DNA of 64,000 nucleotides, taken from the NCBI GenBank assembly GCA_024653355.1, contig JANLFQ010000001.1, positions 1 to 64,000 on the forward strand. Direction: 5' to 3'. The notes under the pieces are model-generated. The model had not been told where the DNA came from. It did not search any database and saw only the letters and a program-made list of their open reading frames with translations. Source of the stretch: a candidate division WOR-3 bacterium. Its GTDB lineage: Bacteria; Hydrothermota; Tepidihabitantia; Tepidihabitantales; Tepidihabitantaceae. The position numbers and the translations under genes were made by a program. Positions 35,524 through 44,319 of the stretch are shown here, one piece after another (within the stretch, counting starts at the first letter, position 1; every line of letters starts with the position of its first letter).

Positions 35524-37001
35524 TACTTTGCTTAGCGGCGCTTTGCCTGGGGTTGGCGTTTGCGCCGTTTCCTTTTCGTTTTTTTGCCTTTTTTGCCCTG
35601 GTGCCACTGTTCTGGGTAGTAGAAAAGGGCAAAAAGGTTTTTTTCTGGGGCTGGCTTTTTGGCTTTTTCGCTGCGGGCTTTCACCTCTGGTGGTTATGGT
35701 TTTTGGTTGTACCGGTGCAGCCGATTACCAGACTGTTACTGAATATCGGTGTGGTTTTGCTTTTTGGCTACCTCGGGCTTTTCACCGGCCTGTTTAGTCT
35801 TTTAATACGGCGATTCGGTTTGTGGTCGGCGCCGTTAATTCTACCGCTCCTGGAGTTTGTCCGTTCCCGAACCCAGATTGCCTTTCCCTGGGATTTGCTT
35901 GGTTATGCGATGACTCCTTACACCTCTTTTATTCAAATGGCGGCGTTGGGCGGGGTCTATCTTGTTTCTGCTTGGTTGGTGCTGGTGAACCTGTTAATTT
36001 ATCGGGCGCTTTTTTCCCGACACCGGATCGGCTATGCGCTCGGTTTGGTTATCGCCTTTTTAATTCCGCTTGGATATAGCCTGTTGAATATCAAGCCGAC
36101 TGCACCCTGGTTTCGGGTCGCAATTGTCCAGCCCAATGTGTCGCCGTATGACAAAGGCGATTGGGATTCAAGAGAGCGGATTCAGGCCGACTTGATTCGC
36201 TTGACCCGAGAGGCGGCAAAAGATACACCCGATTTGGTGATTTATCCTGAGACCGCAACGCTGGTTGATGTTCTGCATTCAACAACGATGGGACCGGCAC
36301 TGCGCAACCTCGCCGACTCACTGAACATTGAGATTTTTACCGGTACCCCGATTTATGACGACGACCATCGCACCTGGCACAACGGCGCTGTTTTAATCCG
36401 TCCTGAGGTTGGGATAACCCAGCGTTATTATAAGATGAGGCTCGTGCCATTCTCCGAAAAAATCCCTTATGCCGATGAACTGCCAATTCTCCGGAAGTTG
36501 ATCGGTACCGCGGATATGGGAAACTGGGACCGGGGCTGGAACTACACCGTGTTTGAGTCCCGGGTGGGTAAACTTTCCGGTCTTATCTGCTTTGAGGCAA
36601 TTTTCCCGGACCTGGCACGGGAGTTCTGTGCCCGAGGTGCAAATCTTCTTGTTGTCGTAACCAATGATGGCTGGTTTGGTACCCTGCCTGGTGCGCATCA
36701 GCATGCGGAGCTGGCGGTAATGCGCACCGTGGAGAACGGCGTGCCAATGGTGCGGTCAGCAAATAATGGCATCTCATTTATTGTTGACCCGTACGGCAGG
36801 GTTCTCAGAAAGACCACGCTGTTTACTCAGGATGTTCTAATCGGGCAAGTTCCACAGGCAATAGGTTCAACATTTTACCGGCGATTTGGAGACTGGACTT
36901 TGATAATCTACCCGATAGGCATTCTTTTGGGTTTGACTGTGCAGCGGCGCGGGCGACGCCGTTTGCGGGAGCGCCGGTCAATTTTCAATCGTCGGGTGTG
37001 A
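35508..37001 (+). CDS. lnt: Apolipoprotein N-acyltransferase Lnt
   Basis: An inner-membrane enzyme that N-acylates the lipoprotein Cys. Seen: about six N-terminal membrane helices, then a nitrilase domain with the triad Glu (YPETATLV), Lys (YYKMRLVPF) and Cys (GLICFEAIFPD). Full length. The only canonical start near the 5' end is TTG at 35520, overlapping the oxidoreductase stop, with no Shine-Dalgarno site close by. Four codons earlier an ATC at 35508 stands 4 nt behind AAAGGAGG and would give I/M-RRVLILCLAAL, a more normal positive-inside N-terminus. I give the ATC start as the better hypothesis. Confidence 0.85.
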   Translation: MRRVLILCLAALCLGLAFAPFPFRFFAFFALVPLFWVVEKGKKVFFWGWLFGFFAAGFHLWWLWFLVVPVQPITRLLLNIGVVLLFGYLGLFTGLFSLLIRRFGLWSAPLILPLLEFVRSRTQIAFPWDLLGYAMTPYTSFIQMAALGGVYLVSAWLVLVNLLIYRALFSRHRIGYALGLVIAFLIPLGYSLLNIKPTAPWFRVAIVQPNVSPYDKGDWDSRERIQADLIRLTREAAKDTPDLVIYPETATLVDVLHSTTMGPALRNLADSLNIEIFTGTPIYDDDHRTWHNGAVLIRPEVGITQRYYKMRLVPFSEKIPYADELPILRKLIGTADMGNWDRGWNYTVFESRVGKLSGLICFEAIFPDLAREFCARGANLLVVVTNDGWFGTLPGAHQHAELAVMRTVENGVPMVRSANNGISFIVDPYGRVLRKTTLFTQDVLIGQVPQAIGSTFYRRFGDWTLIIYPIGILLGLTVQRRGRRRLRERRSIFNRRV

Positions 37002-37034
37002 AGTGGAACCATTTGAATTTAAATAGGAGGTTTC

Positions 37035-37475
37035 ATGAAAATAGTTTTTGTGGCGCTCCTTTTTGGAATAATCGTGACCAGTTTTGCCGATGTGCCGGCG
37101 CAGCAGGAGGGTGTGATTCGAGTGCGCCGGGTTGTATTGGAGGATACGAACGGCATAGTGCAGATTGACATCACCGCGGAGCAGAATGAACCTGATATTT
37201 TGCTTTATGATAGTGATGGTGATGGTGTTGTCGTGTTGAACAGGGACCGGGACACCACCGGGTGCGAAGTTTACAACAAGGAGGGAAAGGTACGATTGAA
37301 GATTTCAGCCCGTTACATCGTGATGTGCGGAGATGATGGCAGAGAGCGGCTTCGATTAACGAAAGAGGGTGTTTCACTGTATGACGAAAAGGGTAAACTT
37401 ATTTTCTTTTTGAGTAGTAACCTGGGGCTTTTCGACGAAGATGGAAAGCTGAGGATGCGATTGAGAGCAAAGTAG
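37035..37475 (+). CDS. Small secreted protein with repeated beta-hairpin D-x-D-G motifs
   Basis: 146 residues with AGGAGG before the ATG and a signal peptide ending near SFA. The body is a series of short repeats: LYDSDGDGVVVLN, VYNKEGKVRLKI, MCGDDGRERLRL, LYDEKGKLIFFL, LFDEDGKLRMRL. Each has a turn with D/N-x-D/E-G and then an amphipathic strand. This suggests a beta-solenoid, possibly calcium-bound through DSDGDG. Family and function not recognised. It sits 33 nt after lnt and may share its transcript. Confidence 0.7.
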   Translation: MKIVFVALLFGIIVTSFADVPAQQEGVIRVRRVVLEDTNGIVQIDITAEQNEPDILLYDSDGDGVVVLNRDRDTTGCEVYNKEGKVRLKISARYIVMCGDDGRERLRLTKEGVSLYDEKGKLIFFLSSNLGLFDEDGKLRMRLRAK

Positions 37476-37535
37476 TTGTTTTTTAATTTGGCGCCAACTG
37501 TTAAGGTCCCTCTTTCTTTCGGGATAAACGAACCA

Positions 37536-37564
37536 TTGGACAGAGAAAAATATCGCGGTAAAAT
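37536..37564 (+). promoter_or_regulatory. Possible promoter of the C39-like secreted protein
   Basis: TTGGAC (37536-37541), 17 bp, TAAAAT (37559-37564). A leader of about 28 nt contains GAAAGGAG before the ATG at 37599. Confidence 0.45.
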
Positions 37565-37598
37565 TTTGGGTCAATCGTGTATTGCGAAAGGAGCGCTA

Positions 37599-39740
37599 AT
37601 GAAGATGTTTTTTGTTCTGGTCTTGTGTTTTAGTGCCACACTGGCACTTAATTTGCCTGAATCCGGATTGACTACCGCTCAGGCGGTGCCTTTTGAGACG
37701 ATCAAGACGCTGGCACTACGCAAGGCAGAGGCAGAGTGGCCCGGGTGCCGGTTAGGAGTGGTTGTGCCCTATCTGGACGAGAACGGTTATACCGCGGGTT
37801 ATATGTTTCATTTCCGAACCGATGGCAAGGAGTTCCCTGACTATGAACGGGTCGTGCAGGACATTTTCGCCGAGCGGGAGAACCTTACGGTTAATACCGA
37901 TTTGACCCGATGGCGTTCAAAGTATGCCCACATCTTTGTGTCGGCGCGCTATGACCGGACGCCAATTGTTTTCTACGGCTACGGAGCATCGGAGTTCTAC
38001 GCTATCGGGCAAAAAGGGCAAAAGCGGGCAGAGGATGTTCTTGGTGCGCCGGTTTACCTGTCCCGAATTTACTTTGTTGCACCAAAGACATTTCTTGAAT
38101 TCACCAGTTCAAACGGAGATAGAGTGATATTCAGCAACCATTTTGAACAGATGTGGCGCTCCCGGGCAGAGTTTGTCAATGATATTCGGATGCAAAAGGC
38201 AGCAGCAGGGGTTCAGGAGGAAGACCCGGTCGCGGCGGCGCATTACCGGCAGGAGTGGGAACAGGCGCTGAACAGGGACTTTTCGCAGTTTAATGAGGTC
38301 TTTGTGCCGAATGCGGAGCGGGCGCCATTTTACGACTGGAGTTATGGGTGTACACCAACTTCCGCGGCGATGGTTTTAGGGTACATTGACCGAACCCAGG
38401 ATTATGGCAGGCTGGTTGACTGGTTCTGGCAGAGATGGGATATGGTGGAAGGCGAATGGGATAAGCAGATTCCCAATGTTCAGCGGGAGTGCGCCTTGCG
38501 GATGTTCACCGACACAACCCGGGGTGGAACTTATATCGGGGCAATCGCCCAGGGGCTTTATCTTGTGGGTTATGACAACGGCTACGACTTTGAGATGGTT
38601 GAGGATTACGGTTCGGCAGGTAACGACTGGGCGTGGAGTACGATTGTCAGTGAGATTGACGGTGGTTATGCCTTTGTATGGTCGGCAATCTGGGCGATTC
38701 ATTCGCTTGCCGCATATGGTTATCGGACACCGGATAAGGACCTTTATGTTCACAACACCTGGTGGACACCAGCCGAATGGTGGCATTACTCAGGTGATGG
38801 TCAATCCCATGTTGCTTCTCCTCATCCCCGGGGCGGCAATGTCCACAAAATTGAGGTGCGTTATCCGATGGGTGATACCTTTTACAACTCCCTTGGCCGC
38901 GGTGAGGTTTTGCAGGTTGGGGACACAATTGATGTCCGCTGGGACAACTTTGGAACTCCCGGGACCGCAGTGGCGATAGACATTTCTTTTAATGCGGGCA
39001 GGACCTGGTCTTTTCTTGACAGCGTTCCGGACACCGGTTTGTATCGCTGGTATCTCAATCCAACGCTCGTTCCCTGCGAGTCGGTGCGGTTGCGGTTCCG
39101 GCAGTATCACAATGGGATATTGACCGCCGGCGATGGAACATTTGGTTGTTTTCGAATCATCCGGGAACCGTTACCGCCGACGCTGCTCTCGCCGCGCGCC
39201 GGTTCACAGATTCTTAACCCGCCGGTCGTTCTTCTGGTTGATACGACCCTGCGCAATGTTGACAGTTTCTGTTTCCGGGTTTATTACGGTTTGAGTGATA
39301 CCATCTGGCGGGAAACAAAAACGACGCCCCGCTGTTCTCTGCCCGATACTATCTTTACCTACAACCGCAGTTATAAATGGACCTGCAAAGCACACAACCG
39401 GTTTGGCTGGGGGGTATTTGCCGCCCCGGCAGATTTCCGGATTCGATTTAACCCCGGAGTGGAAGAAAGTCCGGACCAGCGCGCGCCCGGTTTTGGCGCA
39501 GGCCCGACAGTTTGGACATCGAGCGCGGTTAGGATAGAACCGGGCTTATTCTCGGGAATGCCGGTCGAGATATACGATGCCACCGGGAAATTGGTTCGGG
39601 TACTGCGGGAGCGAAGTTCGGACCGTTTTTACTGGGACCTCACCGATGAAAAGGGCGCCCGGGTGTCAACAGGTTTGTACTTTATTCGGATTCCGGGTCA
39701 GGAACCGGCGGTAACTCGAAAATTGATACTGCTTAATTAA
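37599..39740 (+). CDS. Secreted C39-like cysteine peptidase with C-terminal FlgD/T9SS-like tail
   Basis: The ATG at 37599 follows GAAAGGAG and gives a signal peptide (MKMFFVLVLCFSATLA). About 25-200 is a propeptide-like part. Next comes a papain-like C39 domain with the putative nucleophile in YGCTPTSAAMVLGYID at Cys 251, and a His/Asp region around AIHSLAAYGY and DLYVHNTWW. Ig-like domains lie at about 430-620, and a FlgD-like tail (EIYDATGKLVRVL, GLYFIRIPG) ends the protein at residue 713. The C39-like fold often acts on peptides or on bacterial adhesins; the target is unknown here. Confidence 0.75.
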   Translation: MKMFFVLVLCFSATLALNLPESGLTTAQAVPFETIKTLALRKAEAEWPGCRLGVVVPYLDENGYTAGYMFHFRTDGKEFPDYERVVQDIFAERENLTVNTDLTRWRSKYAHIFVSARYDRTPIVFYGYGASEFYAIGQKGQKRAEDVLGAPVYLSRIYFVAPKTFLEFTSSNGDRVIFSNHFEQMWRSRAEFVNDIRMQKAAAGVQEEDPVAAAHYRQEWEQALNRDFSQFNEVFVPNAERAPFYDWSYGCTPTSAAMVLGYIDRTQDYGRLVDWFWQRWDMVEGEWDKQIPNVQRECALRMFTDTTRGGTYIGAIAQGLYLVGYDNGYDFEMVEDYGSAGNDWAWSTIVSEIDGGYAFVWSAIWAIHSLAAYGYRTPDKDLYVHNTWWTPAEWWHYSGDGQSHVASPHPRGGNVHKIEVRYPMGDTFYNSLGRGEVLQVGDTIDVRWDNFGTPGTAVAIDISFNAGRTWSFLDSVPDTGLYRWYLNPTLVPCESVRLRFRQYHNGILTAGDGTFGCFRIIREPLPPTLLSPRAGSQILNPPVVLLVDTTLRNVDSFCFRVYYGLSDTIWRETKTTPRCSLPDTIFTYNRSYKWTCKAHNRFGWGVFAAPADFRIRFNPGVEESPDQRAPGFGAGPTVWTSSAVRIEPGLFSGMPVEIYDATGKLVRVLRERSSDRFYWDLTDEKGARVSTGLYFIRIPGQEPAVTRKLILLN

Positions 39741-39748
39741 AACCGGCG

Positions 39749-40240
39749 TTAGTATCGGTCGTTACCCGTTAGCGCCTTTTCCAGTTCATCGGCGGTGCTT
39801 GCTATGTAGAAAATATAAACCGGAAACATTTTCTTAATGGTCTCGACTTCACACACCGCTTTGAACAGCACATAGGAGATACCGGAAGAACTGGTTTTCA
39901 CCTCCCAGGAACCGACTAAATGTTCGGCGTTATCGGCTAATAACATATTGGCGATCTCCGGCGATAAAGCACCATCACAAGAGTATACAGGAGACCAGAT
40001 TTCCAGGACCTCCTCACTTAAAAAATCCTTTGATTTCGAATTGATAAACACCAGTTGGGTACGGCCATCAACAGCGAATTCCACTGGGTATTCCCACTTG
40101 AATTCCCCATCTTCGGTGACGGTGTAAGATGCGCTGACGGAATCAAGTTTGGCTTTAATCCACGGACTGCAGTCTTTACCGTATCCTGGATACAGGATAG
40201 CGGTCAGCAGGATAAAACAAAGCGGTATTAACCGTTTCAT
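39749..40240 (-). CDS. Secreted YbjN-like protein
   Basis: 163 residues. A signal peptide (MKRLIPLCFILLTAILYPGYG) precedes a domain whose order resembles the YbjN/T3SS-chaperone-like fold: SPEIANMLLADNAEHLVGSWEV, a VLFKAVCEV strand, and a final helix ending IASTADELEKALTGNDRY. That ending is typical of YbjN relatives (ADEL-x-x-x-LTG-x-D). YbjN proteins are usually cytosolic, so export would be unusual. CAGGAG lies upstream of the ATG. Only 8 bp separate it from the convergent C39-like gene. Confidence 0.6.
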   Translation of the reverse strand: MKRLIPLCFILLTAILYPGYGKDCSPWIKAKLDSVSASYTVTEDGEFKWEYPVEFAVDGRTQLVFINSKSKDFLSEEVLEIWSPVYSCDGALSPEIANMLLADNAEHLVGSWEVKTSSSGISYVLFKAVCEVETIKKMFPVYIFYIASTADELEKALTGNDRY

Positions 40241-40379
40241 CGCTTTTACTCCTGTTGCTATCTATTGTTACCACATTTCTGAAAGGCTCAGGATAAATCG
40301 ACCCTGGCGTTTCGGTAAATGCAGGTAATAAATTTTAACTCTCGAAATGATTGATGTCAAGAGTGACATTGGGTAACAG

Positions 40380-40407
40380 TTGATTTATCAATAGGTTTTG
40401 AGATAAT
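40380..40407 (+). promoter_or_regulatory. Promoter of hutI (leaderless type)
   Basis: TTGATT (40380-40385), 16 bp, GATAAT (40402-40407), then 4 nt to the ATG at 40412 and 7 nt to the ATG at 40415. Confidence 0.5.
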
Positions 40408-40414
40408 AACTATG

Positions 40415-41671
40415 ATGGACGCCGGGTTGTTGATTAAAAACTGCGGGCAGATTCTTACCCTTACCGGTTCGGAGCTGGGCATCATTTACAACGGGGCGGT
40501 TCGAATCCGCGGGAATAAGATTGTTGAGGTTGGTAAGGATTTACAGTCCGGAGCAGGGGAAGAGGTGCTTGATGCGAAAGGATGCGTAGTTTTACCTGGT
40601 TTTGTTGACCCCCACACCCATATGATTTTTGGGGGATGGCGGGCAGATGAGTTTGAGATGCGGCTGGCAGGTAAAAGTTACAAGGAGATTGCCCAGGCCG
40701 GGGGCGGAATATTGTCAACGGTGCGTGCCACCCGTCAGGCATCAGCAGAGGAGCTGTACCTAAAGGCGCTTGAGTTCTTGAAGGAGATGCTTTCCTGGGG
40801 GACAACTACGGTGGAGGTGAAGTCGGGCTATGGTCTGGACACAGAAACTGAACTCAAAATTTTACGGGTAGCGCAACGGTTGGGCAAATTGGGGTTGGCG
40901 GAGATTGTGCCGACATTCCTCGGTGCCCATTCGGTTCCGCCGGGTGTTCCGAAAGAAGATTATGTAAGACTGGTGGTTGAGGAGATGTTGCCCGCGGTAG
41001 TAGAAGCCGGACTCGCGCAGTTCTGTGATGTGTTCTGTGAAAACTTTGTGTTTAATGCCGGTGAAAGCCGTCAGATTCTTCAAGCCGGTAAAGAGTTTGG
41101 TTTGTTACTCACAATCCATGCCGATGAGATTGAATCTTCGGGTGGTGCCGAGGTTGCCGCTGAACTCGGAGCGGTTTCTGCCAGCCACCTTTTGAATCCC
41201 TCTGATGCGGGACTTGAGGCGATGGCAGAAACCGGGGTAATTGCGGTGCTTTTGCCCGGGACCTGCTTCTTTTTACAAGAAAGACACAAACCACCGGTCC
41301 AAAGAATGCGGGCGCTCGGGATTGATATCGCCCTGGGCAGTGATTTCAATCCCGGTTCTTCTACCCTGCTTGCTCAACCTTTGACCTTGCAATTTGGCTG
41401 TTTACACTACGGGTTGAGCATTGCTGAGGCGATAAGGGGGGTAACAGTGAATGCGGCACGGGCATTACGGCGCGAGCGAGAAATCGGCACAATTGAGCCC
41501 GGTAAACGGGCGGACATCGTGATTACCGATGTTCCTGACTATCGGCACCTTGCCTACCGCTTTGGGCACAATCCGGTACGGGCGGTGATTCATAAAGGAA
41601 GGGTAGTTTATCAAAAAGGAGAAAAAGATGAACAGTTTGTGTTACTGGGAGATTCCGGCAACCGATGTTAA
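40415..41671 (+). CDS. hutI: Imidazolonepropionase HutI
   Basis: Hydrolyses 4-imidazolone-5-propanoate to N-formimino-L-glutamate in histidine breakdown. Seen: the metal motif in DPHTHMIFGGWRADEF near residue 70, KSGYGLDTETELK, ADEIESSGGAE, and the late SDFNPGSS with the metal Asp. 418-419 residues, full length. Of two adjacent ATGs (40412 and 40415) the second fits the leaderless spacing better. No other hut gene is in the window. The C-terminal codons overlap the VOC gene by 44 nt. Confidence 0.93.
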   Translation: MDAGLLIKNCGQILTLTGSELGIIYNGAVRIRGNKIVEVGKDLQSGAGEEVLDAKGCVVLPGFVDPHTHMIFGGWRADEFEMRLAGKSYKEIAQAGGGILSTVRATRQASAEELYLKALEFLKEMLSWGTTTVEVKSGYGLDTETELKILRVAQRLGKLGLAEIVPTFLGAHSVPPGVPKEDYVRLVVEEMLPAVVEAGLAQFCDVFCENFVFNAGESRQILQAGKEFGLLLTIHADEIESSGGAEVAAELGAVSASHLLNPSDAGLEAMAETGVIAVLLPGTCFFLQERHKPPVQRMRALGIDIALGSDFNPGSSTLLAQPLTLQFGCLHYGLSIAEAIRGVTVNAARALRREREIGTIEPGKRADIVITDVPDYRHLAYRFGHNPVRAVIHKGRVVYQKGEKDEQFVLLGDSGNRC

Positions 41672-41972
41672 ATGTTCGGCGGATTTTTATGCCCGATTGT
41701 TTGGCTGGAAGATGAGTGAGTCAGGCGAAAACTACATTATGTTTGATGTTGAAGGCGGGATTGGGGGCGGGATTTATAAAGTTGCAAAGATGCCGGAACC
41801 GGCGATTGATGTTTATATCAAAGTAGCGGACATTCCCGCGACGCTGAAGAGAGTAGAAGAATTGGGCGGGAAGGTCGAGAAACCGAAAACTGAAATCGGT
41901 AACGAGTTTGGTTATTACGCCCTTTTCCGTGATCCATGTGGTTGTCGGATTGGTATCTGGGCAAAAGAGTAA
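41628..41972 (+). CDS. VOC-family (glyoxalase-like) small protein
   Basis: 114 residues covering two beta-alpha-beta-beta-beta units: CYWEIPATDVKCSADFYARLFGWK, then YIKVADIPATLKRVEELGGKVEKPKTEIG and a FRDPCGCRIGIW end. This is the glyoxalase/bleomycin-resistance-like shape common to CFP32-type proteins. AAAAGGAG precedes the ATG. It overlaps the hutI end by 44 nt, which means tight coupling. The reaction cannot be told. Confidence 0.85.
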   Translation: MNSLCYWEIPATDVKCSADFYARLFGWKMSESGENYIMFDVEGGIGGGIYKVAKMPEPAIDVYIKVADIPATLKRVEELGGKVEKPKTEIGNEFGYYALFRDPCGCRIGIWAKE

Positions 41973-42133
41973 ATTTCCTGCCGCTACCGTTCAACTCGGA
42001 CGGCACTGCATTCCGCGCTAAACAGTTCAAGCGAATGGACTCGGGTTGATATTCCCGGGTTGCGGTTTGGCCGATGAGAGATAGTCATTGCGTTTATGTC
42101 TGCTGCGCGGGGCTCAATCAATCAGAGCAATGG

Positions 42134-42403
42134 CTAATCGCCTTCTTCTTGATTTTGTTTGTAGTCAATACCCGGCACCCAGATGTTTGGACCTTCAACC
42201 TCGGTTGGTTGAGGTGCTGGATTTGGTTTTCGGTAATGCTGATATAGACGCCAGCCGAACCAGAAAAGCCCGGCAAGGATGATGAAAAAAATGATGGTGT
42301 TACCGATTCGGCGATTCCGGCGTTTTACCCGTTCGAGTTCTTCAAATTCTACCCGGTTCAAATCTTCATCAAATTTTGGTATGTCGATTTTGCTTTTTGG
42401 CAT
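42134..42403 (-). CDS. Small single-helix membrane protein
   Basis: 89 residues from the ATG at 42403 (MPKSKIDIPKFDEDLN). A basic stretch (ERVKRRNRR) is followed by one transmembrane helix at about 34-52 (NTIIFFIILAGLFWFGW), then a proline-rich exported tail. A longer frame reaches 42439, but the -10 box lies within that extension, so the shorter start is right. No family is recognised. Confidence 0.7.
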   Translation of the reverse strand: MPKSKIDIPKFDEDLNRVEFEELERVKRRNRRIGNTIIFFIILAGLFWFGWRLYQHYRKPNPAPQPTEVEGPNIWVPGIDYKQNQEEGD

Positions 42404-42409
42404 TGAATT

Positions 42410-42439
42410 ATTATAGATGACATTCGGTTTTTTTGTCAA
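42410..42439 (-). promoter_or_regulatory. Promoter of the 89-residue membrane protein (leaderless type)
   Basis: Minus strand: TTGACA (42439-42434), 18 bp, TATAAT (42415-42410), then AATTCA and the ATG at 42403. Both boxes are perfect. Confidence 0.7.
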
Positions 42440-42487
42440 TTACTGCACCGGCAAAGACAGCGGGTGAATCTGACGGTGTTTTGGCTT

Positions 42488-43507
42488 TCACTCGCTTAAC
42501 ACCCAGCGGTCAAAAAGCGTGAGCCATTCCGGAGTAAGTTTGCCGCTCGTTAATGCCTTTTCAAGGTTGGTGCGCGCGGTTTCTAATTCAATGGGCTGCC
42601 AGCGATGCCAGCGGGTAGTGCCGTAATTTTTTAGCGCCTCAAGGACAACGGTATTCTGACCGTTGAGTTCGGCTGCGGTCCCAAACTTCTTTTTGAGTTT
42701 CTTTGCCTTCGCATACACCAGTTTGTAGAGTGCCGGGTAACGGTAGTCCCGGGCGAGGTGATGGTCAAGGACTAAGGTTTTAAGCGCGGAAAGAGATAAA
42801 ATCCGGCAGAGGTTGATGATACTTTTTAGAAGGTCGATGTCGGTGCTGGGGTTACTTTGGAGGAAACTGGGGTACCCGTCAATGACCGCCTGGCGAGGGT
42901 TGAGCCGGCAGATTGTTTCGGTAACTTTGGGGTCAACCGGACCAGCGACATCCGAGGATATCAGGATACTCTCTTTGCCTCGTCGGATATCGGTCATAAT
43001 AACCTTGCCCGGTTCTGCCTGCGCCTGGCCGTGCCAGAGCGGGGGTGAGAAGCCAATTTCGGTTTTCTTGAACTTAAACCGCCTGCCATCAGCCCAGATG
43101 ATTTCTTTCGGTAAACCGTCAATTGTTTTGAAGAAACGGCGGGCAGTTTCCTGCTGTTTTTGGGGCAGGTCGTCAATTGCTTTGGCAAAGATGACCTTTC
43201 CGGAATAAATCTCCGGGTCCCGGCTATCGACAAAATGGTCGAGGTGGTAGTGAGAGATTATTAGAATTTGAGAGCGGGCGCAGGATTCACGGACCCGTTG
43301 CTGGTAGTCGGTTAAAAGTTGACGACGCTGTTCTTCGGGCAGGGGAAACTCGGCGGTTTGAGCCGAAACGCCGGGGTCGATTGTTGCGACAACATCAGGG
43401 GTCTCGATGCGGGTGCACATCCCTTTGACACCAAAAGAGTCAAAGGCGATGCAGTGCATCGTAAGCGCTGGGCCTTCACGGATGATGACCGGGTCTTTGA
43501 AATTCAT
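42488..43507 (-). CDS. Metallo-beta-lactamase-fold hydrolase, UPF0282-like
   Basis: 339 residues. Seen: the metal motif in ISHYHLDHF at about 86-91, an early AFDSFGVKGMCTRIETPDV strand, and SSDVAGP with a further metal Asp. The layout matches the UPF0282 proteins best known from archaea, whose substrate is unknown. The gene begins inside the cdsA stop (ATGA overlap), so it is translated with the isoprenoid/phospholipid genes. It stands where dxr or rseP is often found in other bacteria. Confidence 0.8.
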   Translation of the reverse strand: MNFKDPVIIREGPALTMHCIAFDSFGVKGMCTRIETPDVVATIDPGVSAQTAEFPLPEEQRRQLLTDYQQRVRESCARSQILIISHYHLDHFVDSRDPEIYSGKVIFAKAIDDLPQKQQETARRFFKTIDGLPKEIIWADGRRFKFKKTEIGFSPPLWHGQAQAEPGKVIMTDIRRGKESILISSDVAGPVDPKVTETICRLNPRQAVIDGYPSFLQSNPSTDIDLLKSIINLCRILSLSALKTLVLDHHLARDYRYPALYKLVYAKAKKLKKKFGTAAELNGQNTVVLEALKNYGTTRWHRWQPIELETARTNLEKALTSGKLTPEWLTLFDRWVLSE

Positions 43508-44319
43508 CGTAAAAAGAGCCGGAGGATATAGTAAAACGCCGGGATGGTGAACAAGAGGCTATCAATGCGGTCGAGAAAGCCACCGTGCGCCCCAAGAATG
43601 GTAGAACTGTCCTTTGTGCCTACCGCTCTTTTGAAAAGCGATTCGAACAGGTCACCAGCGTGAGCGATGGCACCCAGCACCGCTCCCAGTAAAACAGCGA
43701 TGCCAACCGGATAGCGGGAAAACGGCGCCATTCTCGGAAGCCACAAGCCGCTGAGAACAGCGGAAAAAACAGTCCCCGAGAGGAAACCTTCAACCGTTTT
43801 GTTAGGGCTGAGTACAGGGGCGAGTTTATGTTTGCCGAACAGTTTGCCCAGAGCATAAGCGGCGGTGTCATTAATCCAGGTTAATACTAAAGGGAAGAGG
43901 GTGAGCCAGGGAGAAAAATGTTTTTCTTGGACAGTGCTGCGAATGAGGATGAGGTGCGAGGGCAGAAAACCGAGATAGATGAGGGTGAAGAGACTATAGA
44001 CCGGAATGCGGGGTAGTGGTTGGCGCTGGGTTGTTGCCCAGAGAAAGACGATGCCGATGGGCGCAATAAGAAAATGGGGCAATAGTTTTAAATAGGCGGC
44101 AAGGACAATCGTCAGGTTAAGGAAGATTAGCAACCAGAGATTCAGGTTGATTTCGGCGATTCGGAGAAGGTTGACAAACTCAACTGTTGCCAGTGATACC
44201 CAGATAACAACAAGGAGGGTGAGTATTTCCAGTTTGGTGCAAAGGATGATGCCGGCGACCGCCAGTGCAAGAGCGGTACCGATGACGATTCGACCGGCGA
44301 GGCTATTCTTCTTTAACAC
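43504..44319 (-). CDS. cdsA: Phosphatidate cytidylyltransferase CdsA
   Basis: Makes CDP-diacylglycerol from phosphatidate and CTP. Seen: about seven membrane helices and the signature around WINDTAAYALGKLFGKHK with LSPNKTVEG. The longest frame would run 119 nt into uppS; the GTG at 44319 (VLKKNSLAGRIVIGTALAL) starts just before the first helix and overlaps uppS by 17 nt, giving 271 residues. It is followed by the UPF0282-like gene. Confidence 0.88.
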   Translation of the reverse strand: MLKKNSLAGRIVIGTALALAVAGIILCTKLEILTLLVVIWVSLATVEFVNLLRIAEINLNLWLLIFLNLTIVLAAYLKLLPHFLIAPIGIVFLWATTQRQPLPRIPVYSLFTLIYLGFLPSHLILIRSTVQEKHFSPWLTLFPLVLTWINDTAAYALGKLFGKHKLAPVLSPNKTVEGFLSGTVFSAVLSGLWLPRMAPFSRYPVGIAVLLGAVLGAIAHAGDLFESLFKRAVGTKDSSTILGAHGGFLDRIDSLLFTIPAFYYILRLFLR

